Under the pieces are notes generated by a model. That model ran no database searches and was not told where the DNA came from. It saw only the letters and a list, made by a program, of their open reading frames with translations. Shown here one piece after another: positions 7,962-16,745 of a stretch of DNA of 64,000 nt (position 1 is the first letter of the stretch; every line of letters begins with the position of its first letter). Source of the stretch: JAXMDC01 sp046349035 (GTDB taxonomy: Bacteria; Pseudomonadota; Alphaproteobacteria; Rhizobiales; Kaistiaceae); the NCBI GenBank assembly GCA_046349035.1, contig JAXMDC010000005.1, positions 62,001 through 126,000 on the forward strand. Direction: 5' to 3'. The position numbers and the translations under genes were made by a program.

Positions 7962-9569
7962 CTACTGAATCGACAGGTAGCGCGACATGTGGTCGTTGAC
8001 CGCGTTGTCGACGAACCCTTTCACTTTGCGGGAGACGAGCCATAGCGACGCCGTGTTCATCAGCGGCACCGTGGCTGTTTCGCCGATTAGCAGGGTCTCG
8101 GCATCGTGGAGCATTTTTGCCCGCACCGCCAAGTCGCGCTCGTCGTAGGAGCGTTTCATCAGGTCGTCGTAGCGCGCGTTGCTGTAGTGCCCGTAATTGA
8201 AGTCCTTATTGCCGCTGGTGGCGAGCGCCAGGAAGTTCTCTGCATCGGCGTAGTCGGCACCCCAGCCGGCCCTGGCAACGTCGAAGCTATTGCCCTGGCG
8301 CAAATAGTCGTAGTGCGCGGCAGTGTCGTTATTGAGGATGGTGACCGTCGCTCCGAGTCCTTTCCACATATCGGCAATCGCCGTCGCCACCTTCTGGTGG
8401 TTGACGTTGGTGTTGAAGCGAATCTCAATCTTCAGTGGCTTGCCGCCAGCACCGTAGCCCGCGGCCTTGAGGAGCGCCCGAGCACGATCCTCGCGGTCGA
8501 GTTGGGACATTTTGGCAAAGTCGGCCGTCGCCGGCGAGTAGCCCTCCAGCCCGGGCGGGACGAAGCTGTACAGCGGCAACTGCGTGTTCGCGTAGATCTT
8601 CTCCGACAGAAAGTCCCGGTCGATCGCCATCGATAGCGCCAGCCGCACATTGGGGTCGTTGAACGGCTCCTTGCGGGTATCGAAGACGTAATAGTAGGTC
8701 GAGAGATAGGGAGCGACGCGGACTTGGTCGGCGCCGAGCTGCTGCTTAAGGAAGTCGCGCTGGTCGGCAGGAAAATTGTAGTTGAGGTCGAGATCGCCAG
8801 CCTGGAAGCGTCGCACCGCGGCGGCCGCGTCGCTGGTCGGGAAGAACATCACCTTGTCGATCTTGACGTTGGCGGCATCCCAGTAATGCGGGTTCTTGCT
8901 GAGCGTGATGTGATCGTTCGCCACTTGCTCGGTCAGCATGAACGCGCCGTTCGACACCATCAAACCCGGCCGCACGAAGTTGGCACCGTTCTTCTCAATG
9001 CTGGCACGATTGACTGGAAGCGCCGTCTGATGGGCGAGCAGTTGAAGGAGGTAGGGCGTTGGCCGCTCGAGCGTGATCTCCAGTGTCTTTGCGTTGACCG
9101 CTTTCACTCCGAGTTGGTCGAGCGGCACCGGCGCGTCGGGCTTGGCCGAGTTGATCTTCTGCGAATTCTTGATGGGGTAGAGGATGTTGGCGTAACCAGC
9201 CGCCGTCTTCGGATCCTGAGCCCGCCGGAAGGAATAGACGAAATCGTCGGCCGTAACCGGCGTGCCGTCCGACCATTTGGCATCGGCGCGAATAGTGAAG
9301 GTGTAAACGGTCCCATCCGGAGAGATCGTCCACTTCTCGGCGGCACCGCCGACCACCTTGCCGGCGGGGTCGTAAACGGTGAGCCCCTCATACAGGTCCT
9401 TGAGGATGTTCCGCTCGATGTCGATCGACGTGTGATGCTGGTCGAGCGTCTGTGGCTCGGCGGCGTTGCCTCGCCGGAGCACCACTTCTGAGCTCGCCGG
9501 TACGGCGGTGATCAGGACGGCAGCGGCCGCAAGGCCGAGAAAGAATGCAACGCTCCGGCGTGTACCCAT
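7962..9569 (-). CDS. Oligopeptide ABC transporter substrate-binding protein (OppA-like, SBP_bac_5)
   Basis: A 535-residue periplasmic binding protein. Residues 1-27 are a signal peptide. The mature part opens with VVLRRGNAAEPQTLDQHHTS, close to the OppA/MppA start, and contains LYEGLTVYDP and the family's WSDGTPVTADDFVYSFRRAQ block. I chose the ATG at 9569, which GAGGGGAG precedes at good spacing, over the longer open frame to 9716. It is the first gene of the transporter operon. OppA-type sequence points to oligopeptides, and murein peptides are a possible alternative. Confidence 0.92.
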   Translation of the reverse strand: MGTRRSVAFFLGLAAAAVLITAVPASSEVVLRRGNAAEPQTLDQHHTSIDIERNILKDLYEGLTVYDPAGKVVGGAAEKWTISPDGTVYTFTIRADAKWSDGTPVTADDFVYSFRRAQDPKTAAGYANILYPIKNSQKINSAKPDAPVPLDQLGVKAVNAKTLEITLERPTPYLLQLLAHQTALPVNRASIEKNGANFVRPGLMVSNGAFMLTEQVANDHITLSKNPHYWDAANVKIDKVMFFPTSDAAAAVRRFQAGDLDLNYNFPADQRDFLKQQLGADQVRVAPYLSTYYYVFDTRKEPFNDPNVRLALSMAIDRDFLSEKIYANTQLPLYSFVPPGLEGYSPATADFAKMSQLDREDRARALLKAAGYGAGGKPLKIEIRFNTNVNHQKVATAIADMWKGLGATVTILNNDTAAHYDYLRQGNSFDVARAGWGADYADAENFLALATSGNKDFNYGHYSNARYDDLMKRSYDERDLAVRAKMLHDAETLLIGETATVPLMNTASLWLVSRKVKGFVDNAVNDHMSRYLSIQ

Positions 9570-9686
9570 GGCATCGACTCCCCTCGGGGCCGTCCATGTC
9601 TCTCCCTGGCCCCTGACAGGGAAAGCGTAGGCCGCGGATAGGGAAGGCGCAACACCGGCCAAAGTCCCTGAAGCCGGCAACCCCAG

Positions 9687-9712
9687 GGATCGGCGGCCCG
9701 AGCCGCCGATCC
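9687..9712 (-). terminator. Probable rho-independent-like hairpin after the metallo-hydrolase gene
   Basis: A perfect inverted repeat, GATCGGCGGC then CCGA then GCCGCCGATC, extended by one more G-C pair. It lies 21 bp past the stop of the metallo-hydrolase gene and about 120 bp before the binding-protein start. No U-tract follows on the minus strand, so termination strength is uncertain. Confidence 0.55.
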
Positions 9713-9732
9713 TCACTCTTCTGGGGCGCCGG

Positions 9733-10752
9733 CTAGGGGGTGCCGGTCGCCCGCAACTTCGCCGCCAGAGCGCAATTCTGAAGCGCGGTGAAGTAGTTAC
9801 CGACCACCTGCGCCCCGTTCTCGAATGGATTGGGATCGCCGGGCTTGCGATCCTGCGCAGTGTGCGCCTTGAAGTAGGCTAGGTCGTACTGCGTATGATT
9901 GGTGATCAGGATTGTTGCGCCGAACTCCGCCGCCGCCTGCGCAAACTTCCTCGACGACGCCACATACTGGTCGTAGAACTCGGCCTTCTCTGTGAATGAG
10001 AAGAGCGTCCCACCGGAATAGGCGACCTTCTTCACCTGTCCGCCGTCCTTGATTTCGAACAGGAACGACAGGGTTCCTGGCGTGTGCCCTGGCATAGTGA
10101 CCATCTTTAGCGACACGTCGCCTACGGTGAGCACGCGCCCGTCCGTGCCGTCGGCATCAGGATCGTGACGGACCTTCGCCGCCCCGGTCCGAGCGTCCAC
10201 GGCCGGCCAGTCCCCCGCACCGTAGATGATCTTGATGCCGGGTATGTTCTGCTGAATGTATGGGACGCCCCCGTCATGGTCGCCATGGGCATGTGCCACC
10301 ACGTTGTACTTTGCCTTGTTGGGGTCGAGTCCGAGCCGCTTCAGCCCGCCGATGATCTCGTCTGGAGCGGCGTAGTCGAAAAGATTGTCGATGATGATCA
10401 TCTCGCCATTGCTGGCGACCAGCGCCCAGGCGCTGTGCGCCTTAGTGCCCAAGAAATAGAAATTATCGGCGACCTTCGCCGGCGGTGCCCACCACGCGTC
10501 CTTGGGCGGCAAGGTCGGCGCGGCCGGCGTTGCGGCGGGGGCTGCTGCGACCGTGGCCGGCGCCACGGCGGGAGCAGCCGCCGCCGGCGCGATGCAGGTC
10601 GCCATGACCATGTTTCCCCACTCGGTGCCCGCCGCGACCTTTGCCGCCGCCATAAGGCTCTCCACCGTTGGCCGCGGAGCCTGGGCACTGGCCAACCCAG
10701 CACCTGCAACGACGGCCAGGGCGGCCGCGCTGGTTACAAGATACGATTTCAT
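9733..10752 (-). CDS. Exported metallo-beta-lactamase-fold hydrolase, subclass B3-like
   Basis: A 339-residue protein with a signal peptide (cleavage near residue 24), a short helical segment, an Ala/Pro-rich linker at about 53-84, and then the metallo-hydrolase domain. Zinc-ligand motifs are HAHGDHDGG (His154, His156, Asp158, His159), PGHTPG, and a late histidine in TNHTQYD, the B3-type arrangement. The SD GGGAGGG precedes the ATG at good spacing. Many B3-like fold proteins are not beta-lactamases, so resistance cannot be claimed from sequence. It stands alone between hairpins, downstream of DUF1007 on the same strand. Confidence 0.85.
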   Translation of the reverse strand: MKSYLVTSAAALAVVAGAGLASAQAPRPTVESLMAAAKVAAGTEWGNMVMATCIAPAAAAPAVAPATVAAAPAATPAAPTLPPKDAWWAPPAKVADNFYFLGTKAHSAWALVASNGEMIIIDNLFDYAAPDEIIGGLKRLGLDPNKAKYNVVAHAHGDHDGGVPYIQQNIPGIKIIYGAGDWPAVDARTGAAKVRHDPDADGTDGRVLTVGDVSLKMVTMPGHTPGTLSFLFEIKDGGQVKKVAYSGGTLFSFTEKAEFYDQYVASSRKFAQAAAEFGATILITNHTQYDLAYFKAHTAQDRKPGDPNPFENGAQVVGNYFTALQNCALAAKLRATGTP

Positions 10753-10934
10753 GTGAACCCTCCCGATACTAGCTCCTCCCCCAGCCCAACCGCTTTCCGG
10801 CCCACAACGAACCGTGGACTCTGTCGACGATCGCTGGGATCAGACGATTATCGGCCGGGCAACTCTGCCGGGCAAGGAGCCTGCGACGAAAGCCAGCGGC
10901 GACGCGGGCGGAACCGGCGACCCAATTGTCTCAA

Positions 10935-11615
10935 CTAGCCGCAGGCGATCGCTACGCGCACGGTGAAGCCCAGCGCAGGATCGTTGAGAACGCGCGGATC
11001 GGCCGACAGCCCAAGCTTCTTGATGATCATGACCGCGACCGGATCGAGGTCGTCCTTCGCCCGGGCGCCAACGCTGCAGCGAGCCGGCGCCGTCGGCGCG
11101 ATGACTGCGGGCCGGTCGAACTGGACATCGTAGTAGACCTCAGGGTCGAAGACATCGACCTCCGCTTCGAACCTCGGCGCGTCCCGCGCCGACAGCGGCA
11201 AAGTGAATTCGACCGTTAGTTTTGAGTCGATTACTCCGACGCTGATATTTTCTGCCGGACCTGGCGCGACCTTCTCGCCGCCGATCCTCAGCAGAGTCAG
11301 ATAGTCCTTTTGAATGATCCAGCTGAGGATTCCGTTCGGTCCGATCACGGCCAGCAGTTCCTCGACGCTGAAAACGCCATCGTCGTTCTGGTCGAGTTGC
11401 GAACCGACGATCAGCGAGTAGTCGTAGTCGAAGAGCCACTTCTCGTGAACCGAGGACAGCCGACCTCCGGAATCGAAAATCGGCTCAACGCCGACGGTGA
11501 ACCAGACATGGGGATGAGCGGTTACCGGCGCCGGCGCTATTGCGCCGAGCATCGCCGCCAACACCGCGCGGACGCCTATCTGCCTGACAGCGGCAGTCGC
11601 GAAGCTAGCCTTCAT
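10935..11615 (-). CDS. DUF1007 family exported protein with an EF-hand-like loop
   Basis: A 226-residue protein with an N-terminal signal sequence ending before AHPHVWF, the hallmark opening of DUF1007. These periplasmic proteins often lie beside nickel/cobalt exporters, and none is present here. Residues 75-86 (DQNDDGVFSVEE) match the spacing of a calcium-binding EF-hand loop. Three cysteines remain after the signal region region at most, so no disulfide pattern is claimed. Function unknown; a role in metal handling is only suggested by family context. About 180 bp of featureless sequence separates it from the metallo-hydrolase gene downstream. Confidence 0.8.
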   Translation of the reverse strand: MKASFATAAVRQIGVRAVLAAMLGAIAPAPVTAHPHVWFTVGVEPIFDSGGRLSSVHEKWLFDYDYSLIVGSQLDQNDDGVFSVEELLAVIGPNGILSWIIQKDYLTLLRIGGEKVAPGPAENISVGVIDSKLTVEFTLPLSARDAPRFEAEVDVFDPEVYYDVQFDRPAVIAPTAPARCSVGARAKDDLDPVAVMIIKKLGLSADPRVLNDPALGFTVRVAIACG

Positions 11616-11708
11616 GCGAAACCTAAGCGGATTGCCGAGCCCTGATAGAACAGCATAGTGGATGCCGATGCCGGGCCAAAGTACCTTGAGCGAACCGGCT
11701 GGCTGCAG

Positions 11709-12161
11709 CTAGGCCGCCACATGGGCCGCAGCAGCATCGAGAATCGCGCGCCCCTCCGGAGGGAAGCGCGCGTGGGCCTCCAGGACCGCTTTACCCTCGA
11801 CAAAAAGGCGAAGATCGATCGCCAGCGACTGTCTCGCCGCGTCAACCTGTTCCGCGCCAAGCCGCCCCGACCGGATAATCTCGGTCACCGCGAAGTGCAT
11901 ACGCGCCGACACGAAGACCGCGTGATGGATGCCATCGAGCCGCCGGGGATCGTCGCGGAGCGGCGACTTGTGGCGTTCCTCGTCGCTATTCCACACGAAG
12001 AACTGCCTTGGCGACAACCCGAAAAGGGCATTGTGCGCTGCTTCGTGCGCGATCATCTCGCAGGTGCCGACGAGCGTCTTGGGCACCGCAGGATTGACCG
12101 GAATTGCTCCCCAATATTCCAGGCTCGGCGCCATGGCCCGCTCAAGACCCACCCCCACCAA
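11709..12161 (-). CDS. Short HExxH-motif protein resembling aKG-HExxH peptide hydroxylase family; start uncertain
   Basis: A 150-residue product counted from the TTG at 12161. Its centre reads CEMIAHEAAHNALFG, giving a His-Glu-x-x-His site at 39-43. About 30 residues later comes SPLRDDPRRLDGIHHAVF, which matches my recollection of the PWRPDPRPxxGxxHGxYAF block that follows the HExxH in this family. Known members are usually longer, with a helical N-terminal part that is missing here. The frame is open upstream to a stop at 12342-12344 but offers no ATG or GTG there; GTG at 12158, GTG at 12152 and ATG at 12134 are alternative starts. It may be a truncated relic or a minimal version. It lies downstream of tRNA-Lys. 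Confidence 0.6.
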   Translation of the reverse strand: MVGVGLERAMAPSLEYWGAIPVNPAVPKTLVGTCEMIAHEAAHNALFGLSPRQFFVWNSDEERHKSPLRDDPRRLDGIHHAVFVSARMHFAVTEIIRSGRLGAEQVDAARQSLAIDLRLFVEGKAVLEAHARFPPEGRAILDAAAAHVAA

Positions 12162-12418
12162 CGCTACCAGGAAGCCTGCCAGCGTCTGGTAGGACGAATT
12201 GCCGAAGCCATATCGGCCCTCGATTCGTCCGGGCTCGCGATTCCGATCGCCTGTTCCCGTCCCTGGCGGAGGCGGAACAAGCTCTTTGTCGGATTTCGGA
12301 TCAAACCGCTTTGATTGACAGCCACCCGCACCGTCGATTCGTCAGCGAAGGTCGCATGGCCAGGAAATCCCGGACAGCGGCTGATCCTTGGAGGCACGCG
12401 CCGCTGTTTCCGATGATT

Positions 12419-12494
<76 letters not shown>

Positions 12495-12505
12495 GACCGG
12501 GCGGT

Positions 12506-12533
12506 CTTATAGCAGCCGCGGGCGGCGCGGCAA
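12506..12533 (-). promoter_or_regulatory. Putative sigma-70-type promoter of tRNA-Lys
   Basis: On the minus strand TTGCCG (12533-12528) is followed after 16 bases by TATAAG (12511-12506). Transcription would begin about 5-7 bases before the mature tRNA 5' end at 12494, which fits a short tRNA leader. Confidence 0.5.
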
Positions 12534-12673
12534 GCAAAGGCTGCGCCCTGGCGGCGCTTTTCTAGCTTCCCGCCCAGCGCCCTCCCTGGCCGCCTCCTCG
12601 CCCCCAACGACTTTAGGATGCCAGTTTGCCAAAGAGGTTCGGGCAATAGAGCCGGTAGCGAAGCGAACGATAG

Positions 12674-13618
12674 GTGGATAGGCTTACCTTCGTGACCGTT
12701 AGACCCCCTCGGGCCCTCACTGGCCTTGGTTTCGGCGCAGCCTTACTCCTGGCGGCTTCCGTGGTGCATGCTGCTTCGCTGATCCCGACACTGGCCGTGG
12801 AGAGCCCCGGCGAACCGTTTATTGCTTTCAATGCCGAGCCGAGCCCCTGCGGCGGTGCCATCTGTCCGGCAGCCTACATAGCCTGCGGAAGCGGCAGCCT
12901 GACACTGAAACTGTTCCTGCCGAATGCCAAGATCGCGGCACTGCTCAGCAGAGCGGCGCACGCATCCATCGCTGCCGGAGGCAAGCCCCTGCCCTTTGTC
13001 GCCGCTCGCATCGACCTCGCAGACGAGGCTCATCATGCATTCGCCACACTCACTTATGCCGACGATGCCGGCGCCCTCATCAAAAGCATGCCTCAAGCCA
13101 AATCGCTGCGCATCGCCGTGCCCGGCACAACCTTGGATCTGCCGACCGACCCGGGATCTCGTCGCACCTACGCCGCCTTTGCCGATGCTTGCGGCGCGGC
13201 GGCAAAGCGGGCGGGATCGACGAGCGAGCCAGCCACGGCAACCTTTGCGCTCGCCGCTGATGGCAGTCTCACACTTGAATGCGGCGCTGGGCGCCGGCCG
13301 CGCATCGCCCTTTCGGCACTGACCGATGCCGATCTTCGACGCTGGCTTACGGCGCGACGGACGAGCGTCTACCTCAGCGCGCAGCTCTTGGCCGGCAACG
13401 AGCGGCTCGACCTCATTGCCGCAGCGATCCTCCCGGCGACCGGCGCCAACAAGAGCCAGACCGTCCTGATCGTCGAGGGCGGCGACCTCAATCGCTGGCT
13501 CACCGCGGCGGCGTCGAACACTGCGTTGCGCCTCGTCAGTGGCGCCCGGGCGCCACTGACGCTGCCGGTCGGTGCCGCGAAGGACCGCCTTGCCGAGGCT
13601 GCCGCCGCCTGCGGCTAG
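12674..13618 (+). CDS. Exported protein of unknown function with an internal duplication
   Basis: A 314-residue protein from a GTG start (a second GTG at 12692 is possible; no clear SD for either). A signal sequence occupies about residues 12-34, ending at VVHA-AS. I do not recognise the family. The mature part looks like two copies of a unit of about 105-115 residues. Each begins with a GSLTL strand and ends with a Leu-Pro stretch, a charged helix and A-C-G (LPTDPGSRRTYAAFADACG versus LPVGAAKDRLAEAAAACG). The paired cysteines at copy ends suggest disulfides in the periplasm. It converges on leuA with a 3-bp gap between stops and shows no operon partner. Confidence 0.75.
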   Translation: MDRLTFVTVRPPRALTGLGFGAALLLAASVVHAASLIPTLAVESPGEPFIAFNAEPSPCGGAICPAAYIACGSGSLTLKLFLPNAKIAALLSRAAHASIAAGGKPLPFVAARIDLADEAHHAFATLTYADDAGALIKSMPQAKSLRIAVPGTTLDLPTDPGSRRTYAAFADACGAAAKRAGSTSEPATATFALAADGSLTLECGAGRRPRIALSALTDADLRRWLTARRTSVYLSAQLLAGNERLDLIAAAILPATGANKSQTVLIVEGGDLNRWLTAAASNTALRLVSGARAPLTLPVGAAKDRLAEAAAACG

Positions 13619-13621
13619 CCC

Positions 13622-15199
13622 CTACCCGGCCTTAAGCGCCACCGGAGCGTTCTTCTGCCGGCGAACCATCAGCTTGTTGATCGCCGAGACATAGGCCTTG
13701 GCCGAGGCAACCAACGTGTCGGGGTCGGCGGCGCGGGCAATGACCGATTTGCCGTCCTCTTCCAGGCGCACGGAAACCTCCGCCTGGGCATCGGTGCCCT
13801 CGGTAACGGCATGCACCTGGTAGAGCGAGAGCTTGGCCTTGTGCGGTACGATCGCCCGGACCGCGTTGAATGTTGCATCGACCGGGCCATTGCCGGTGGC
13901 TTCGCGCGTCTCGTGGCGACCGCTGACGTCGAGCGTGATGATCGCCTTCTGCGGACCGCCGGTTCCGGCGATGACCGTCAGCGCGATCACCTTGGTCGAC
14001 TCGCCGGCCGTCGCCACCTCGTCCTCGACGAGTGCGGCGATGTCCTCGTCGAAGACATGCTTCTTGCGGTCAGCCAGATCCTTGAAGCGGCGGAATGCCT
14101 CCTCGAACGCATTGTCGCCGAGTTCGAAGCCGAGTTCTGTCAGCTTCTCGCGGAAGGCATGCCGGCCCGAGTGCTTGCCCATCACCAGCGACGTCGCCTT
14201 CACGCCGACATCCTCCGGCCGCATGATCTCGTAGGTCTGTGCGTTCTTCAGCATACCGTCCTGGTGGATGCCGGACTCATGCGCGAAGGCGTTCTTGCCG
14301 ACGATTGCCTTGTTGTACTGCACCGGGAAGGCGGAGACCGCAGACACCAGCTTGGAGGCCCGCATCAGCAGCGTCGTGTCGATGCCGGTGTAGAACGGCA
14401 GGACATCGCTCCGCGTGCGGATCGCCATCACCACCTCTTCCAGCGCCGCATTGCCCGCCCGCTCGCCGAGGCCGTTGATCGTGCATTCGATCTGCCGCGC
14501 CCCGCCCTGCAGTCCGGCCAACGAGTTGGCAACTGCCAGCCCAAGGTCGTTGTGACAGTGTGTGGAGAACACCGCCTTGTCCGCGTTCGGTACTCGCTCG
14601 CGCAGCATTTTGATCAGCGCCAGGAATTCCTCCGGTGTGGCGTAACCGACCGTGTCGGGAATGTTGACGGTCGTCGCGCCCTTGGCGATCGCCGTCTCGA
14701 CGACACGGCAGAGGTAGTCGTGCTCGGTGCGTGTCGCATCCATCGGCGACCATTCGACATCGTCAGTGAAGTTGCGCGCCCTCGTTACCGAGGCGACGAT
14801 CTTCTCCAGCACCTGCTCCTTATCGAGCGACAGTTGGTATTGGCGATGCAGCGGCGATGTGCCGATGAAAGTGTGGATGCGCGAGCGCTCCGCGTGTTTC
14901 AGCGCTTCCGCTGCACGATCGATGTCGCCCGTGGCGGCCCGGGCCAGTCCGCATACGACTGAGCGCTTCACCACCTTGGCGATTTCCGTCACCGCCTCGA
15001 AATCGCCGTTGGAGGCGATGGGGAAACCGGCCTCGATGATATCGACGCCCATTTGGTCGAGGAGTTCAGCGACCTGGAGCTTTTCCTCGAGGTTCATCGA
15101 AGCGCCGGGCGATTGCTCGCCGTCGCGCAGCGTGGTGTCGAAAATGACGACGCGGTCCTTACCGGCAGGGGCGGCCGCGGCAGGCGGGGTGGGGTTCAT
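13622..15199 (-). CDS. leuA: 2-isopropylmalate synthase
   Basis: A 525-residue enzyme making 2-isopropylmalate from 2-ketoisovalerate and acetyl-CoA, the committed leucine step. The TIM-barrel opens with FDTTLRDGEQSPGASM and contains the metal-binding STHCHNDLGLAVANS. The C-terminal about 140 residues form the LeuA dimer/allosteric domain for leucine feedback. The start at 15199 (ATG, with AGGAAGGA upstream) gives a short Ala/Pro-rich N-terminal extension; the longer frame to 15244 is not needed. A hairpin-containing leader lies upstream. Its stop nearly meets the stop of the convergent duplicated protein gene. Confidence 0.95.
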   Translation of the reverse strand: MNPTPPAAAAPAGKDRVVIFDTTLRDGEQSPGASMNLEEKLQVAELLDQMGVDIIEAGFPIASNGDFEAVTEIAKVVKRSVVCGLARAATGDIDRAAEALKHAERSRIHTFIGTSPLHRQYQLSLDKEQVLEKIVASVTRARNFTDDVEWSPMDATRTEHDYLCRVVETAIAKGATTVNIPDTVGYATPEEFLALIKMLRERVPNADKAVFSTHCHNDLGLAVANSLAGLQGGARQIECTINGLGERAGNAALEEVVMAIRTRSDVLPFYTGIDTTLLMRASKLVSAVSAFPVQYNKAIVGKNAFAHESGIHQDGMLKNAQTYEIMRPEDVGVKATSLVMGKHSGRHAFREKLTELGFELGDNAFEEAFRRFKDLADRKKHVFDEDIAALVEDEVATAGESTKVIALTVIAGTGGPQKAIITLDVSGRHETREATGNGPVDATFNAVRAIVPHKAKLSLYQVHAVTEGTDAQAEVSVRLEEDGKSVIARAADPDTLVASAKAYVSAINKLMVRRQKNAPVALKAG

Positions 15200-15272
15200 G
15201 GCGGGTCCTTCCTGAAGTCGTGTGGCCTGCGATGCGCGGGCCATGGCGGTCTATGGGGTGGCCTTAGATCCT

Positions 15273-15317
15273 CCCCTGAGTGTCCGCCTCCTAGAGAAGG
15301 CTGCCGACGCTCAGGGG
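15273..15317 (-). promoter_or_regulatory. Imperfect hairpin in the leuA leader
   Basis: CCCCTGAGTGTC at 15273-15284 is matched by GACGCTCAGGGG at 15306-15317, twelve positions with one mismatch in the minus-strand RNA. It lies about 75 bases before the leuA ATG. There is no U-tract, so it is not an intrinsic terminator. A role in mRNA stability or translation is possible but unproved. Confidence 0.5.
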
Positions 15318-15465
15318 CGTCTAAGGAGAAGGAGCCCCGCCAGAGCGCGCGAGGTCGTCGGCCGAAAGGCCGCCGCTGCCGTCGCCGAAATCGGGTTCAG
15401 AACCGTCATCGTCACGCTCTGCGCAAATAACCGTCGTCATCCTCGGATGCTTCGGTTGAACAAGG

Positions 15466-15494
15466 AGTTAACAATTCACCCCAGGGTCTGGCAA
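15466..15494 (-). promoter_or_regulatory. Possible leuA promoter
   Basis: Minus-strand TTGCCA (15494-15489) followed after 17 bases by TTAACT (15471-15466). Both hexamers are imperfect. The position, about 270 bp before leuA, would place the open frame at 15440 and the hairpin inside the leader. Confidence 0.3.
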
Positions 15495-15668
15495 GAACCT
15501 TGATGCCTACCGGAGGGGTCAAACGTCGAGGGTCAGGGTTGGTAGTCGATGACCAGCTCCAGCAGCGCTGGCAATACCCTCGGTGTCGCAATGAATGGTG
15601 ATTTTCCGGGTCCGACGACCTGAGAACTCAACATCGGCATCCCATCACCCGCCATTCCACCACAACTA

Positions 15669-16571
15669 CTAGATGGCCAGCGTCCCGCGCGCCACAACAA
15701 CTGCGTCGCCGCCAACGCGTACGGCCGAAGGCGCGCCGCCCTCCCCGGTATCGACCTCCAGAAAGAGGAGGCTCGGACGGCCCATCTCGAAACCTTGCTC
15801 TATGACCATGCGGTGAGTCCCGTGCACCGGTCGGTCGAAACGGCCGATCACCCCGGCTAGAGCCGCCGCTGCCGAGCCGGTTGCCGGGTCCTCGTGGATG
15901 CCGATCCCGGAGCCGAACATGCGGGCGTGAAACTGGCGGCCGACGCTGACCGTCTCACGGGTGTAGAGATAGACCGGCTGGCCGATGCGCTCGAATGCCG
16001 GACTCTGCGGCAAGGCTTTGCGAATGGCGGCAAGGTTGCGCACCGGCACAAACAGGAACGCCAGCCCCGCCTCGAAGCTACAGGGGCGGTGGTTCTCGAA
16101 ACCGATCTCGTTGCGCGCAAGACCGAGCCCGGCGGCAACCGCGTCGGCATCGCCCGCGAAGGCGACTTCGCTGGGCAGCCGCGGCGCGTCGAATATCGCG
16201 TGCGCTGACTTTGCAGTGAGGCGGACGCCACACCGCACCGGGCCGATGCCCTCTTCGAGGATCACCATGGCGTCCCGCTCGCCATCCTGTTCGGCGGCGC
16301 CAAAACGCTCGGTTGCCAGCAGGACCGCAGTGCCGATGGTCGGATGGCCGGCGAACGGCATCTCGGTCTTAGGCGTGAAGATGCGGACCCGGGCGCTGTG
16401 CACCGCCCGCTCAGCTGGCAGAACGAATACAGTCTCCGGCAGTGAGAATTCCGCGGCGATCGCCTGCATGGTCTCCGCAGTCAGGCCTTCGCTGTCGAGG
16501 ACCACCGCCAGCGGATTGCCGGCAAGCGGCGTGTCGGTGAAAACGTCCAGGACAGCGTAGCGGCGGCTCAT
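15669..16571 (-). CDS. PhzF-family isomerase/epimerase-like protein
   Basis: A 300-residue protein of the diaminopimelate-epimerase-like PhzF fold. It opens MSRRYAVLDVFTDTPLAGNPLAVV, containing the FT..PLAGNPLAVV signature. It has the catalytic-type glutamate in LPETVFV near residue 47 and the second-half motif GSGIGIHEDPATGSAAAALAG. Family members isomerise small cyclic or amino-acid-derived substrates, and most, outside phenazine clusters, have no known substrate. No phenazine genes are present here. It is transcribed alone, facing away from the Tyr-rich small gene at 16746. Confidence 0.88.
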   Translation of the reverse strand: MSRRYAVLDVFTDTPLAGNPLAVVLDSEGLTAETMQAIAAEFSLPETVFVLPAERAVHSARVRIFTPKTEMPFAGHPTIGTAVLLATERFGAAEQDGERDAMVILEEGIGPVRCGVRLTAKSAHAIFDAPRLPSEVAFAGDADAVAAGLGLARNEIGFENHRPCSFEAGLAFLFVPVRNLAAIRKALPQSPAFERIGQPVYLYTRETVSVGRQFHARMFGSGIGIHEDPATGSAAAALAGVIGRFDRPVHGTHRMVIEQGFEMGRPSLLFLEVDTGEGGAPSAVRVGGDAVVVARGTLAI

Positions 16572-16745
16572 GGCACCCTCGATGCGGCGGCGCGCCGTTT
16601 TGACGGGGCAATCGTGGCAAGGTCAAGCCGCACCTTCACGTCGCGCCGTATCGTTCATGCCCCGTTCATCTGGCGTGTCCGACGCTCATCGATCCCGGCG
16701 TCAAAAAAGGGGGGTGCTGGAGCCGGCAAACGACTGGAGTAGACG

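Larger units (their letters stand above)
15200..15668. other. 469-bp intergenic region upstream of leuA
   Basis: No convincing protein gene. It holds the leuA leader: a possible minus-strand promoter at 15494-15466, a 39-codon open frame (ATG at 15440, stop at 15321-15323) with only three leucines, and an imperfect 12-bp hairpin at 15273-15317. The 15500-15668 part, past the phzF-like stop, shows nothing I can name. Confidence 0.6.

Noticed and set aside
9733..10752. Annotating the metallo-hydrolase as an antibiotic-resistance beta-lactamase
   Set aside because: The zinc motif defines a fold shared by many hydrolases; nothing in the sequence or context demonstrates beta-lactam hydrolysis.
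15321..15440. 39-codon frame as a leucine leader peptide for leuA
   Set aside because: Only three leucines, none clustered, an SD too close to the ATG, and no intrinsic terminator downstream.
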